This document shows positions 8,623 through 18,507 of a stretch of 64,000 nucleotides of DNA, in pieces. Every line of letters begins with the position of its first letter. Position 1 is the first letter of the stretch. Location: positions 124,001 to 188,000 of the forward strand of contig NZ_BMIJ01000008.1 of assembly GCF_014641945.1 (NCBI RefSeq). The letters run 5' to 3'. Below the pieces are notes generated by a model, which worked only from the letters and a program-made list of their open reading frames with translations, ran no database searches and was not told the DNA's origin. The position numbers and the translations under genes were made by a program. The stretch comes from Marinobacterium zhoushanense (lineage in GTDB: Bacteria; Pseudomonadota; Gammaproteobacteria; Pseudomonadales; Balneatricaceae).

Positions 8623-9035
8623 TCAGTGACGGGAGGGTAGTGAATCCCCGGTATGCAACTCCCGATGCAACAACGCCATCAACTCAGCCTCGGGACGACC
8701 AATGCCGCAACTGCGAACCAGGTCGTCCACATCCGCGCCCATCTCCATCAGGCGCGCGGCCTGGTTATAGGCCAGCACACCCGGATCACGATTCTCCAAC
8801 TCCTGCTGCTTCTCGACCGTGATATTGAGCTTGTGTTCGATCGCCAACAGACGATTGCCCATGCCGATCGAGCCGTTGGTCATCGCCCGGATCTCGTTAC
8901 GTAATACGTTGATCAGTGCCTGATGGCGGCGCTCCTGACGTTGTACGCGTACGAAAAGGTAGGCGCAGAGCGCAGTGGCCAGCAGTGCCAGCGAGGCCAC
9001 AACCGCCAGCACAAGATTGGAGCCCAGAAGATCGA

Positions 9036-9039
<4 letters not shown>
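8623..9039 (-). CDS. DUF2802 membrane-anchored protein of the chemotaxis cluster
   Basis: A 138-residue protein with an N-terminal membrane helix (residues 8-29), a charged coiled-coil-like middle (VQRQERRHQALINVLRNEI, then IEHKLNITVEKQQELENRD) and a C-terminal helical part VDDLVRSCGIGRPEAELMALLHRE that resembles a small HTH-like fold. It fits DUF2802, usually found behind cheW in polar-flagellar gammaproteobacteria. It starts at GTG, overlapping the stop of the ParP-like gene (GTGA). It is the last gene of the minus-strand chemotaxis run and converges with the FlhB-like gene 5 bases away. The molecular function is unknown. Confidence 0.8.
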
Positions 9040-9801
<762 letters not shown>

Positions 9802-9809
<8 letters not shown>

Positions 9810-10590
9810 CGGCATTACCCTGTCTGCGTCTCTCCAGCAGATTTCTCAGCAGTTTGGCATAGGCGTGTACTCCACGACTACCGGCATCCAGCGACGAGGG
9901 CACAAGCCCCTTGAGGCTGGCATTACGGAACTTGGTATCTACCGGCACTACGGCCGTGGAGATGTTGTCTTCGTAAAGCCTGTGCAACTCGCGCAAACTG
10001 CTCACCGATGCCTGCGTACGGCGATCATAGAATGTGGGGACTATCGTGTAATCCAGCTTGTTACGACGGGCCCGGTTAACCATTTCAATGGTTCGGATCA
10101 TCCTCTGCAACCCCTTGAGGGCGAGAAACTCGGTCTGCACCGGGACCAGCAGGTGATTGCAGGCGGCCAGCGCATTGACCATCAGCACCCCAAGTACCGG
10201 CGGACTGTCGATCAGGGCGAAATCATAGCTCTGTTTCTGCGTTGCCAACGCCTTGGCAACCTGCAACCCCATCCCCTCTTTGCCGACGGCGCGACGCTCG
10301 AGCGTCGCCAGCGCAGTGGATGCCGGCATCAGGTGCACACCATCCCGGTTGGTATCGACGATCAGACCGCGCGTACGCTCGGAATCGACCTGAAGCTGTT
10401 CGAAGAGGTCGTATACGCTGTGCTCGAGCTCATCCGGATCGTAGCGAAAATAGCTGGTCAGAGATCCGTGCGGGTCGAGATCAACCAGCAAGACCTTATA
10501 TCCAACTTCCGCCAACAGACCCGCCAGCGTAACGACGGTCGTCGTTTTGCCGACCCCCCCTTTCTGGTTAGCAACAGCCCATACCTGCAT
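9802..10590 (-). CDS. parC: ParC, ParA-type ATPase for polar placement of chemotaxis arrays
   Basis: A 262-residue ParA/Soj-family ATPase with deviant Walker A NQKGGVGKTTT (residues 8-18), Walker A' VLLVDLDPHGSLTSYF and Walker B FALIDSPPVLG. No ParB partner, parS cluster or N-terminal HTH is present, and the gene lies between motD and the CheW-domain parP. This places it with the chemotaxis-linked ParC proteins that recruit arrays to the cell pole rather than with chromosome partition ParA. It overlaps parP by a few bases. Confidence 0.88.
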
Positions 10591-10604
10591 AGAGTCTCTT
10601 CCCG

Positions 10605-11510
10605 TTATTGTTCCGGCTTCGCCTGTCGAAACAGTATCCCATCTTGCGTTTCTACCTGTTCCAGCGCCCCTGAGGATTCAGGCGGATTGCGCTCCTCAAG
10701 CAACATGGTGCTGACCGCGTCCGAGCTGACCTGCTCGCTACCGTAGGAAACTACAGCCCGACGTACCTTCTCGTCGCGCGATACGACGATCACAATACGT
10801 CGATTGAGCCTGCGCCCCTCGGCCGTGCGATTACTGTAGGCCGGCTGATACTCGCCATACCCGACCGCCGCCATCCGGGCGGGCACGATACCGTTGGACT
10901 CCAGCAGTCGCACCACGGCTGCCGCGCGTGCCGCTGACAGCTCCCAGTTGGAGGGAAACTGCTCGGTCGCGATCGGTTCGTTATCGGTAAATCCCTCGAC
11001 GTGGATTGGATTATTCAGCCCCTTCAGACGCCGCGCAATCAGCGCCAGTATGCTGTCTGCAGCGATCGAGGGTATGGCGCCACCACTATCAAACAACAGA
11101 CTGGAGCGCAGCTCGATCGAAAACCAGAGGTCAGAGCCGTCCACCTCAATTTCGCCGGAGGATACCTGCTCACTGAAGTCGGATTCCAGTTGCGCCCTGA
11201 TCTGGTTCAGCCGCAGTGTCGATCGTTCGTCTGCCGGCCCGATCAGATTCGCCGGCGCCTTGGTCGATGACTCCCCGCCCTCGAGAAAACCACTCCCCCC
11301 TTCCAGGGCAGGGTTAACGCCTCTGGGTCCGCCCGGACCGGAAAACACCTGCGATAGCGCTTCCGACATCGACTTGTATTTCTCCTCGTTCACCGACGAG
11401 ATCGCGTACATAACCACGAAAAAGGCGAACAGCAGGGTGAGGAAATCCGCCCAGGAGAGCACCCAGCGATCAAGCGGCGCATCGGGTTCAGGCGGTCTTC
11501 GACGCGGCAT
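10605..11510 (-). CDS. motD: MotD, MotB-family stator subunit (peptidoglycan-binding)
   Basis: A 301-residue protein with one membrane helix (DRWVLSWADFLTLLFAFFVVMYAISSV, residues 15-40) that contains the proton-binding aspartate in WADFLTLL, a plug/linker with low complexity and a C-terminal OmpA-like domain (IHVEGFTDNEPI, SAARAAAVVRLLESNG, NRRIVIVV). With MotC it forms an additional proton-type stator. In Pseudomonas the motCD pair in the che cluster supports swarming. It overlaps motC by about 20 bases and is followed by parC. Confidence 0.92.
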   Translation of the reverse strand: MPRRRPPEPDAPLDRWVLSWADFLTLLFAFFVVMYAISSVNEEKYKSMSEALSQVFSGPGGPRGVNPALEGGSGFLEGGESSTKAPANLIGPADERSTLRLNQIRAQLESDFSEQVSSGEIEVDGSDLWFSIELRSSLLFDSGGAIPSIAADSILALIARRLKGLNNPIHVEGFTDNEPIATEQFPSNWELSAARAAAVVRLLESNGIVPARMAAVGYGEYQPAYSNRTAEGRRLNRRIVIVVSRDEKVRRAVVSYGSEQVSSDAVSTMLLEERNPPESSGALEQVETQDGILFRQAKPEQ

Positions 11511-12249
11511 TTTCCGCCCCCAAATACCCCTGCAGGCGCTGGCGTATCACCTCCGGGTTCTGCCCCTCAGCGATATATACCAGGCCATCCATCAGCATCT
11601 CATGATACTGAGCACGGCCCTGCACCAGACGTTTTATCTTGTTTGCAGTCGGAATCAACAGCAAGTTGGCGACACCAACGCCGTAGATAGTGGAAACAAA
11701 TGCAGTGGCGATACCGTGTCCCAGGGTTTCCGGCTCTGCCAGGTTGGCCATGACCTGTATCAGGCCGAGCACCGTACCGATAATGCCCAACGTCGGCGCG
11801 TAGCCACCCAGGCTCTCGATCACTCTGACCGCCTGCATATCGCGCTGCTCGTTGGCAATCAGCTCCACCTCCAAGACCGAGCGGATAACCTCCGGCGAGC
11901 GACCATCGGCAAGCAGCTGCAGACCGTTGGCGACGAACGGGTCCTCGACTTTGCGTCCCTCCGCCTCCAACGCCACCAGACCGCGACGGCGTGCCAACAG
12001 ACACCAGCTGCGAAGCGATACCAAACCGGCTTGAAAATCGGGACTGGGTGCTGTGTAGGCCCAGCCGAACAGGCGCCAGGCACGACTGAAATCCTCGCGC
12101 GGGGCCTGAATCACGGACGCGGCGAAGGTGCCACCGATAACGATCATCGCCGCGGTGGGATTATACAGCTCCGAAAGCTCACCACCACCGAGGTAGTTGC
12201 CGCCCACAATTGCCAGAAACGCGAGTACTATCCCTAAGAACCCAAACAT
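11488..12249 (-). CDS. motC: MotC, MotA-family stator subunit
   Basis: A 253-residue MotA/PomA-type protein with four membrane segments. Conserved cytoplasmic and membrane segments are VIQAPREDFSRAWRLF, ESLGGYAPTLGIIGTVLGLIQVM and GIATAFVSTIYGVGVANLLLIP. Together with MotD it makes the ion channel that drives rotation. The start is ATG at 12249, overlapping the cheB stop by one base (TGATG); a TTG one codon earlier is less likely. Confidence 0.92.
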   Translation of the reverse strand: MFGFLGIVLAFLAIVGGNYLGGGELSELYNPTAAMIVIGGTFAASVIQAPREDFSRAWRLFGWAYTAPSPDFQAGLVSLRSWCLLARRRGLVALEAEGRKVEDPFVANGLQLLADGRSPEVIRSVLEVELIANEQRDMQAVRVIESLGGYAPTLGIIGTVLGLIQVMANLAEPETLGHGIATAFVSTIYGVGVANLLLIPTANKIKRLVQGRAQYHEMLMDGLVYIAEGQNPEVIRQRLQGYLGAENAASKTA

Positions 12250-13490
12250 CAACCACGCCTGCGCTGCTGGGCCAGAAGAGGCCCGATATCTTCCAGATCC
12301 AGCACCTCATCCGCGAGACCGGCATTAACGACCGCTTGCGGCATTCCATAGATGGTGCAGCTTATACGATTCTGTGCCCAGATGGTTGCCCCCTCACGTT
12401 TGAGCAGGCGAGCACCGTCACACCCGTCGGCCCCCATACCGGTCAGTATCAACGCCAATACTCGCGCGCCGTACGCCCTTGCCGCCGAGGCATAGGTTAC
12501 ATCCACGCTCGGCTTGTAGGTCAGTTTCACATCCCCTTCGAGAACCCGCACCCGATCAGCCTGCCTGGGATCGATCATCATCTGCAGGCCGCCCGGCGCC
12601 AACAGCGCAAGACCAGGTTTCAGCCGGTCGCCGTCTTCCGCCTCTTTAACCGATATCTGGCACTGCTGGTTCAACCGCTCGGCGAACACCTGGGTGAACG
12701 TCTTCGGCATATGCTGCACAAGTAGAATCGGATAGGGAAAATTGGCCGGTATCTGCGTCAAAATCCGCTGCAACGCTGCCGGTCCGCCGGTAGAGGTACC
12801 GATCACGACGATACGGCAATCGGGAAAGCGCACCTTGGAAGGATGACTGGTGGGCGGATCCTTCTCCTCGCCGGTTGTGCGTGGGCGCAGAGCCGGGGAG
12901 GTGGCGGTTCTAACCGGTTCGCGCTCAGCCAGGCCTGCCGTGAGCGGACGGCGACGCGCCGCAGGAGTCGCCTCCCGCGCAGACGCTGTCCGCGAGACCG
13001 TTGTCGACTCGGGTCGAAAAACCATGGTCGAACTACCGCTCGCACGCGAACTCGGGTGACGATGGTCAAATACAGATCCCGAACGGAACCGGCGGGAGGC
13101 ACCCAGTGCCAGAATACGCTCGATGAGCTGCTGGCGGATACCCTGGCTTTTATCCATCCAGGCGCGAATATCCTTGGGCAGATAATCGGCTGCGCCGGCG
13201 TCCATCGCTTCGAGGGTAATGCGGGCCCCCTCGTGCGTCAGCGACGAGAGCATCAGCACATTGGTGGGGCATTCGCGCATGATGATGCGTACCGCATCGA
13301 TGCCGTTGAGTTGCGGCATCTCCACATCCATGGTGATCACATCTGGCTTCAGCGTGCGAGCCTTCTCCACGGCTTCCTTGCCATTGACGGCGCTGCCGAC
13401 CACCTCAATCCGTTTATCCTCGCGCAGAATCTCTTCGATACGGTGACGGAAGAAACCCGAGTCGTCGACGATCAGCACTTTTATCGCCAT
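12249..13490 (-). CDS. cheB: CheB, chemoreceptor methylesterase/deamidase response regulator
   Basis: A 413-residue protein: receiver domain 1-120 with the phospho-acceptor Asp55 (VITMDVEMP), a long polar linker (about 130-225, rich in Arg, Ser, Thr) and a C-terminal methylesterase domain with the catalytic Ser in VVIGTSTGGPAAL, His in LVQHMPKTF and Asp in LTGMGADGCDGA. It removes methyl groups from chemoreceptors when phosphorylated by CheA. The ATG at 13490 has GGAGGG well spaced upstream and is preferred to the codon six residues earlier. The linker is longer than in enteric CheB. Confidence 0.95.
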   Translation of the reverse strand: MAIKVLIVDDSGFFRHRIEEILREDKRIEVVGSAVNGKEAVEKARTLKPDVITMDVEMPQLNGIDAVRIIMRECPTNVLMLSSLTHEGARITLEAMDAGAADYLPKDIRAWMDKSQGIRQQLIERILALGASRRFRSGSVFDHRHPSSRASGSSTMVFRPESTTVSRTASAREATPAARRRPLTAGLAEREPVRTATSPALRPRTTGEEKDPPTSHPSKVRFPDCRIVVIGTSTGGPAALQRILTQIPANFPYPILLVQHMPKTFTQVFAERLNQQCQISVKEAEDGDRLKPGLALLAPGGLQMMIDPRQADRVRVLEGDVKLTYKPSVDVTYASAARAYGARVLALILTGMGADGCDGARLLKREGATIWAQNRISCTIYGMPQAVVNAGLADEVLDLEDIGPLLAQQRRRG

Positions 13491-13523
13491 CGACACCCTC
13501 CGCAACACTTACCCAGCATTGAA

Positions 13524-15641
13524 TCAGGCTTGAGCATAGCGTTTGAGCAGATTCGGTATATCGATAATCAATGCGATACGACCATCGCCGGTAATCGTAG
13601 CCCCGGAAAGACCCGGGGTACCGTGCAGAATAGTGCCCAGAGGTTTGATTACAACCTCCTCCTGGCCCACCAACTGATCGACAACAAATCCGACTCTGGT
13701 CGTACCTACGGTAACAATCACCACATGTCCCTGCTCCGGCAGGGGGGCGTGAGCCTCGCCATTGACCAGCCAGCGTTTGAGGTGGAACAGGGGCAACGCC
13801 TGCTCGCGCACGATAATCGCCTGCTGGCCATCGACAATGTTGGTTTTGGTCAGATCGAGATTGAAGATTTCGTTAACATTGACCAACGGCAGGGCAAACG
13901 CCTGACCTTCCAGAATCACCATCAGCGTGGGCATAATCGCCAGCGTCAACGGTACCTGAATCGCGATCCGGGTTCCCTGACCGATGACCGAATCGATGCT
14001 AAGCGTGCCGTTGAGCTGGGTGATTTTGGTCTTGACCACGTCCATGCCGACACCACGCCCGGAGACGTCCGATACCTCGGTCTTGGTCGAGAAGCCGGCT
14101 TGGAAAATCAGGTTGAAACACTCTTGATCACTGAGACGACGAGCGGCTTCGACATCCAGCATACCGCGTTGAACGGCCAGATTGCGCAATTTCTCCGGGT
14201 CCATCCCGGCACCGTCGTCCTGGATGATCAGCAGGATATGGTCACCCTCCTGCTCTGCCGACAGCAGTACATGCCCCTCGCGAGGCTTGCCGGCCTTGGC
14301 GCGAACCTCCGGCGACTCGATGCCGTGGTCAACGGCATTACGCACCAGGTGAATTAGCGGGTCGGCCAACGCTTCGACCAGGTTTTTATCGAGATCGGTC
14401 TCCTCTCCACGCAACTCCAATGCCACCTCTTTTTTGAGGTTGCGCGACAGATCGCGGATCAATCGGGGGAAACGGCCAAATACTTTTTTAACCGGCTGCA
14501 TGCGGGTCTTCATCACCGAAGACTGCAGATCGGCGGTCACCATATCAAGGGTGCCGAGCGCCTTGCCCATCTCCTCATCTTCATGGGTCACGCCAAGGCG
14601 CACGAGACGGTTACGCACCAGAACCAGCTCACCGACCATATTCATGATCTTATCGAGTAGACGGGTATCGACCCGAACGTTCGTCTCCGGCGCTGGCTTC
14701 TGATTACCTCCGGAGCGAGCCGGGCTGGCAGCCGAGGCCGCCGCTGAGCTGTGCACAGGCTCGGCAGCAGGGCGTGCTGCCGGCGCAGGGGCAGGGGCAG
14801 GGGCGGGCACAGCTCGCTGCTCCGGCGCCGCGGTGGCTGTGCCGCCATAAGCGAATGCGCCCTTACCTTCCGACTGCAACTGATCAAGCAGATTTTCAAA
14901 CTCATCGTCGGTGATCAGGTCACCGCTGCCGGTGCTCTCTTCCACTGCGGGCTGCTTGGCCGGCGGTGGCTCGTCCCCCTTTTCACCACCCGGGGCTCCA
15001 CCGGGCCCGTGCAGCTCATCGAGCAGCGCTTCGAACTCGTCTTCTGTGATCAGGTCTGACCCTGTCTCCACCTCGTCAACCGGCTTGCTACTCGGCCCGG
15101 CAACACCTGCAAGATCGCCCAACAGCGATTCGAAATCGTCGTTAGGTGTATTGGGGTTGGCTGCGACCGGTGCCACAGAGGCTGGCGCGGCGGCGGGAGC
15201 CGCTGCTTTGGCTGGCGCAGTCGTGTTGACAGGCGCAGGTGCACTTGGGCCACGACCTTCGGCAAAATCGAGCAGCCTTTGCAGAAGCTCCGGTGAGGCA
15301 TGCTCGGGTTCCACGCCATTGCGCACCGCGTCGAACATGGAGTTAACGGCATCCAGCGCTTGCAGGACGACATCCATCAGCTCCGAGGAAACTGCCAGCT
15401 CACCGTTTCTCAATTGGTCGAAGAGGTTCTCGGCTTTGTGGCAGCATTCAACCATCGCTTCCAACTGCAGGAAACCGGCCCCGCCCTTGACGGTGTGAAA
15501 GCCACGGAAAATAGCGTTCAGCAGATCCCGGTCATCTGGACGCTGCTCAAGATCCACAAGCTGCTCGGAGAGCTGCTCCAGAATCTCCCCCGCTTCAACA
15601 AGAAAATCCTCGAGAATCTCCTGATCGACATCGAAACTCAT
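13524..15641 (-). CDS. cheA: CheA, chemotaxis histidine kinase
   Basis: A 705-residue kinase. The Hpt domain carries phospho-His49 (FRGFHTVKGGAGF). A long linker (about 130-320) replaces a recognisable P2 domain. It is followed by dimerisation (LLDKIMNMVGELVLVRNRL), HATPase (LVRNAVDHGIE, DDGAGMDPEKL, GRGVGMDVV) and a CheW-like C-terminal domain. The linker holds three similar acidic motifs, DDFESLLGDL (168-177), DEFEALLDEL (201-210) and DEFENLLDQL (246-255). They resemble the CheY-contacting ends of FliM and CheZ, and may be CheY docking peptides. CheA phosphorylates CheY and CheB. It lies between cheZ and cheB. Confidence 0.96.
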   Translation of the reverse strand: MSFDVDQEILEDFLVEAGEILEQLSEQLVDLEQRPDDRDLLNAIFRGFHTVKGGAGFLQLEAMVECCHKAENLFDQLRNGELAVSSELMDVVLQALDAVNSMFDAVRNGVEPEHASPELLQRLLDFAEGRGPSAPAPVNTTAPAKAAAPAAAPASVAPVAANPNTPNDDFESLLGDLAGVAGPSSKPVDEVETGSDLITEDEFEALLDELHGPGGAPGGEKGDEPPPAKQPAVEESTGSGDLITDDEFENLLDQLQSEGKGAFAYGGTATAAPEQRAVPAPAPAPAPAARPAAEPVHSSAAASAASPARSGGNQKPAPETNVRVDTRLLDKIMNMVGELVLVRNRLVRLGVTHEDEEMGKALGTLDMVTADLQSSVMKTRMQPVKKVFGRFPRLIRDLSRNLKKEVALELRGEETDLDKNLVEALADPLIHLVRNAVDHGIESPEVRAKAGKPREGHVLLSAEQEGDHILLIIQDDGAGMDPEKLRNLAVQRGMLDVEAARRLSDQECFNLIFQAGFSTKTEVSDVSGRGVGMDVVKTKITQLNGTLSIDSVIGQGTRIAIQVPLTLAIMPTLMVILEGQAFALPLVNVNEIFNLDLTKTNIVDGQQAIIVREQALPLFHLKRWLVNGEAHAPLPEQGHVVIVTVGTTRVGFVVDQLVGQEEVVIKPLGTILHGTPGLSGATITGDGRIALIIDIPNLLKRYAQA

Positions 15642-15654
15642 AGGCCGCTCCTAA

Positions 15655-16479
15655 TCAAAAGCCTAGGCTGGAAAGTAGTTCGTCAACATCGTCCTGATTG
15701 CAGGCCACGGTAGTGTCGCCTTTTGGAATCTGAGGACCTTCAGCCTTTATCTCACTGCTTTCATCGCTTTTCTGTTCTTTTTCTTTCGATACTTTGCGAG
15801 CCGAAGCTAGCGGTCTCGATGGAGCACTCGCATCCATGCCACTTAGGCGTTCAACTTTGGACGCCATATCCATCAGCTTCACCAGCTGGCTTTCCACCTG
15901 GGTCAGCAAGGTAATAACCCGGCGGATCAGCTGTCCGGTAATATCCTGAAAACCTTGGGATACGAGAATATCGGTCAGTGCGGTCCGCAACTCCTCTACG
16001 GTTTTTTCGGACTCATCCTTCAACTGGCAGGTTCGATCATAAACGCCGTTCAGCGCCTCGAACTCACCCTCCAGTTGCCCGACCAGCATCAACAGGTCGC
16101 GAAAACGGCCGCTGTAGGAATCCAGTCGATCGACAAGGCTCAACGACTGGTCGACCCTATCCATGGTCTTGTGTGCCGTTTCTTCCGTCAGCTCGATTAC
16201 ATAGGCAAGTCGATCCGACGCATCGCTCATCGCGTCGCCGCCCGGCTCCAGTTTGCCACCGACATCACTGCTGAACGATTTAATCGCCTCGTGCAGTCCG
16301 CGTGTGAGATGGCCTACTTCGTTGTAGAACACCTCATGACGTGCGGTTTGCAGCTGATTGATCAGCTCGATCGCCCGTGGCAGCTGCCCCTGTTCCAGTG
16401 CCGCGACCAGATCCTGGGCTTTCTGTTTCAGAACCTCGCCCAGCCCGTCCAGATCGACCGCTATATCCTGTTCCGCCAT
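15655..16479 (-). CDS. cheZ: CheZ, CheY-P phosphatase
   Basis: A 274-residue helical protein with the long four-helix hairpin and the active-site region ILVSQGFQDITGQLIRRV, in which Asp and Gln act in dephosphorylation of CheY-P. The last residues, DDVDELLSSLGF, are the CheY-binding tail. Position between cheY and cheA is the rule in gammaproteobacteria. The protein is somewhat longer than the enteric form because of an N-terminal region and a Lys/Glu/Ser-rich linker before the tail. Confidence 0.95.
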   Translation of the reverse strand: MAEQDIAVDLDGLGEVLKQKAQDLVAALEQGQLPRAIELINQLQTARHEVFYNEVGHLTRGLHEAIKSFSSDVGGKLEPGGDAMSDASDRLAYVIELTEETAHKTMDRVDQSLSLVDRLDSYSGRFRDLLMLVGQLEGEFEALNGVYDRTCQLKDESEKTVEELRTALTDILVSQGFQDITGQLIRRVITLLTQVESQLVKLMDMASKVERLSGMDASAPSRPLASARKVSKEKEQKSDESSEIKAEGPQIPKGDTTVACNQDDVDELLSSLGF

Positions 16480-16498
16480 CAGCGCTCCTCAGCTTCAA

Positions 16499-16885
16499 TC
16501 AGTCCTGCAGGCGCTCAAAGATCTTGTCGATCTTCTCTTTCAAAACGGCGGCCGTGAAAGGCTTCACGACATATCCGTTCACCCCTGCCTGTGCAGCAGC
16601 AATGATCTGCTCACGCTTAGCTTCAGCGGTAACCATCAGAACCGGAATATGTGCCAGGTTAGGATCTGCACGCACTTCGCGAATGAGATCGATACCTGTC
16701 ATACCCGGCATATTCCAGTCGGTAATCAGAAAATCGATTCGCCCCTGCTTCAGAATCGGCAATGCGGTTTTACCGTCATCGGCCTCTTCCACATTTGTGA
16801 ACCCCAGATCACGCAACAGGTTTTTGATGATGCGTCTCATCGTAGAAAAGTCATCGACGACAAGAATCTTGGTGTCTTTTTTCAA
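16499..16885 (-). CDS. cheY: CheY, chemotaxis response regulator
   Basis: A 128-residue single receiver domain: acidic pair in VVDDFSTMRR, phospho-acceptor Asp in FLITDWNMPGMTG, switch Thr in VLMVTAEAKRE and Lys in GYVVKPFT. CheY-P binds FliM to change the direction of rotation. The start codon is TTG, preceded by GGGGGA at suitable distance; no in-frame ATG gives a full receiver domain. A 6-base hairpin (16928-16942) lies between fliA and cheY. Confidence 0.96.
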   Translation of the reverse strand: MKKDTKILVVDDFSTMRRIIKNLLRDLGFTNVEEADDGKTALPILKQGRIDFLITDWNMPGMTGIDLIREVRADPNLAHIPVLMVTAEAKREQIIAAAQAGVNGYVVKPFTAAVLKEKIDKIFERLQD

Positions 16886-16942
16886 GACAGGTTCCCCCGG
16901 TAATTAACACTACTCATTAGCGCCCATGAAGCCAGAGGCTTC

Positions 16943-17653
16943 TTACTGCCAGTCACGCAGCCTGGAACGAAGCCTTGCTGCAGCCTGACTGTGTATCTGA
17001 CTGACTCGTGACTCGGTGACCCCGAGCACCTGTCCTATCTCTTTAAGGTTCAGCTCTTCATCGTAATAAAGCGCCAACACCAATTTTTCTCGTTCCGGCA
17101 ATCCCTCGATCGCCCTGGCCAGCGCGCTTTGAAATGCACCACCCTGAACAGCCTGAGCAGGTCCGGGATCATCGGTTGCGAACTGTTCCCCCGGCGAATC
17201 TTCGTCGGACTCACTGAGTTCATCAAAACTGAACAGGCGGCTTTCGGCCGAGTCCTGCAGCAGCGCATGGTAGGCATCGATACTGATCCCCAGTTCGGCG
17301 GCCACTTCCGCATCACCGGCATCCCGACCGGTCCGGGCCTCCACTCGCAAGATCGCCTCGCTGACCCGACGACCGTTACGGTGTACCGATCGCGGCGTCC
17401 AATCGCCCCGACGCACCTCATCGATGATCGCGCCGCGGATGCGAATCCCGGCATAGGTTTCAAAACTGGCACCTTTGCCCGGATCATACTTGGACGTTGC
17501 TTCGAGCAAGCCCACCATGCCAGCCTGAATCAGATCATCCAGCACCACATTGGACGGCAACCGGGCCATCAGGTGCCGGGCAATCCGCTTCACAAGTGGC
17601 GCGTACTGCTCCACAAGTTCTTGGCCTGATTTGAAATCCAGCTGGTTATACAT
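16943..17653 (-). CDS. fliA: FliA, sigma-28 flagellar sigma factor
   Basis: A 236-residue sigma factor with region 2 (LVKRIARHLMARLPSNVVLDDLIQAG, then YAGIRIRGAIIDEVRRGDW), region 3 and region 4 (LPEREKLVLALYYDEELNLKEIGQVLGVTESRVSQIHSQA). The RGAIIDEVR segment is typical of FliA/WhiG. It directs transcription of late flagellar and chemotaxis genes. It sits 23 bases downstream of flhG. A FliA-type promoter upstream of flhF (20008-20034) would place fliA under its own control. Confidence 0.96.
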   Translation of the reverse strand: MYNQLDFKSGQELVEQYAPLVKRIARHLMARLPSNVVLDDLIQAGMVGLLEATSKYDPGKGASFETYAGIRIRGAIIDEVRRGDWTPRSVHRNGRRVSEAILRVEARTGRDAGDAEVAAELGISIDAYHALLQDSAESRLFSFDELSESDEDSPGEQFATDDPGPAQAVQGGAFQSALARAIEGLPEREKLVLALYYDEELNLKEIGQVLGVTESRVSQIHSQAAARLRSRLRDWQ

Positions 17654-17676
17654 GAAGGCTACTGTAACGCCCTTGC

Positions 17677-18498
17677 CTATACACCTTGAACCAGACGCTC
17701 AACAAAGAACTCCAGATGTCCCCTGGATGTCCTGGGAACCGGCCATTCATCTACTTTGTTGGCGAGCTGCCTGTATGCGATTGCCGACTTACTCGTTGAA
17801 AACGCTTTTAAAACAGGCGTTTGTCTTTGAACAGCCTTCCGCACTGACTCATCATAAGGGATTGAGCCCAGGTATTGAAGCGTGACATCAAGGAAGCGAT
17901 CGGTAACGGTAAGCAGTTTGCTGAACATGTTGCGCCCCTCGGCTTCGGTACGCACCATATTGGCCAGCACCCGGAATCGGCTCATACCATAATCCCGGCT
18001 GAGTAACTTAATCAAGGCATACGCATCGGTGATCGAGGTCGGCTCATCGCAAACCACTACCAGCACCTCCTGTGCCGCGCGGATAAAACTGACAACCGAT
18101 TCGGAAATACCTGCGGCAGTATCGACGACCAACACATCCAGATCGTCAGCTATATCGTTGAAGGCATGGATCAGTTCCGCATGCTGATGAACACTCAGCG
18201 CCGTCATCTCCTGAGTGCCGGATGATGCCGGTACGATCCAAAAATTTTCGCCTGCACTGACCAGGACCTCTTTCAGTGTGCAGTCGCCGTTAAGCACATC
18301 TGAAATATTGCGCTTCGGCCGCAATCCCAACATGACATCGACGTTGGCCAACCCCAGGTCCGCATCCATCAACACGGTACGCCGTCCCATCTCGCCCAAT
18401 GCCACGGACAGATTCACCGACACATTGGTTTTACCGACACCACCCTTACCTCCGGTAACGGCAACGACCTTGACCGGGTGTGACTGCTTCATATTCAT
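17677..18498 (-). CDS. flhG: FlhG (FleN), MinD-like ATPase controlling flagellar number
   Basis: A 273-residue MinD-type ATPase: deviant Walker A GGKGGVGKTN (residues 16-25), LMDADLGLANVDVMLGLRP, and Walker B VLVVDTAAGI. In polar flagellates FlhG restrains FleQ activity and limits flagellar number, working against FlhF. It lacks an obvious C-terminal Min amphipathic extension beyond the usual helix. It lies between flhF and fliA. Confidence 0.95.
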   Translation of the reverse strand: MNMKQSHPVKVVAVTGGKGGVGKTNVSVNLSVALGEMGRRTVLMDADLGLANVDVMLGLRPKRNISDVLNGDCTLKEVLVSAGENFWIVPASSGTQEMTALSVHQHAELIHAFNDIADDLDVLVVDTAAGISESVVSFIRAAQEVLVVVCDEPTSITDAYALIKLLSRDYGMSRFRVLANMVRTEAEGRNMFSKLLTVTDRFLDVTLQYLGSIPYDESVRKAVQRQTPVLKAFSTSKSAIAYRQLANKVDEWPVPRTSRGHLEFFVERLVQGV

Positions 18499-18507
18499 AC
18501 TCTGCTA

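Noticed and set aside
12843..14357. Plus-strand open frame of 504 codons opposite cheB and cheA
   Set aside because: Covers parts of two conserved genes in antisense and has a His/Arg/Gln-rich shadow composition.
16928..16942. Terminator between fliA and cheY
   Set aside because: GAAGCC-N3-GGCTTC has only a 6-base stem and no T-tract on the minus strand; at most a processing hairpin.
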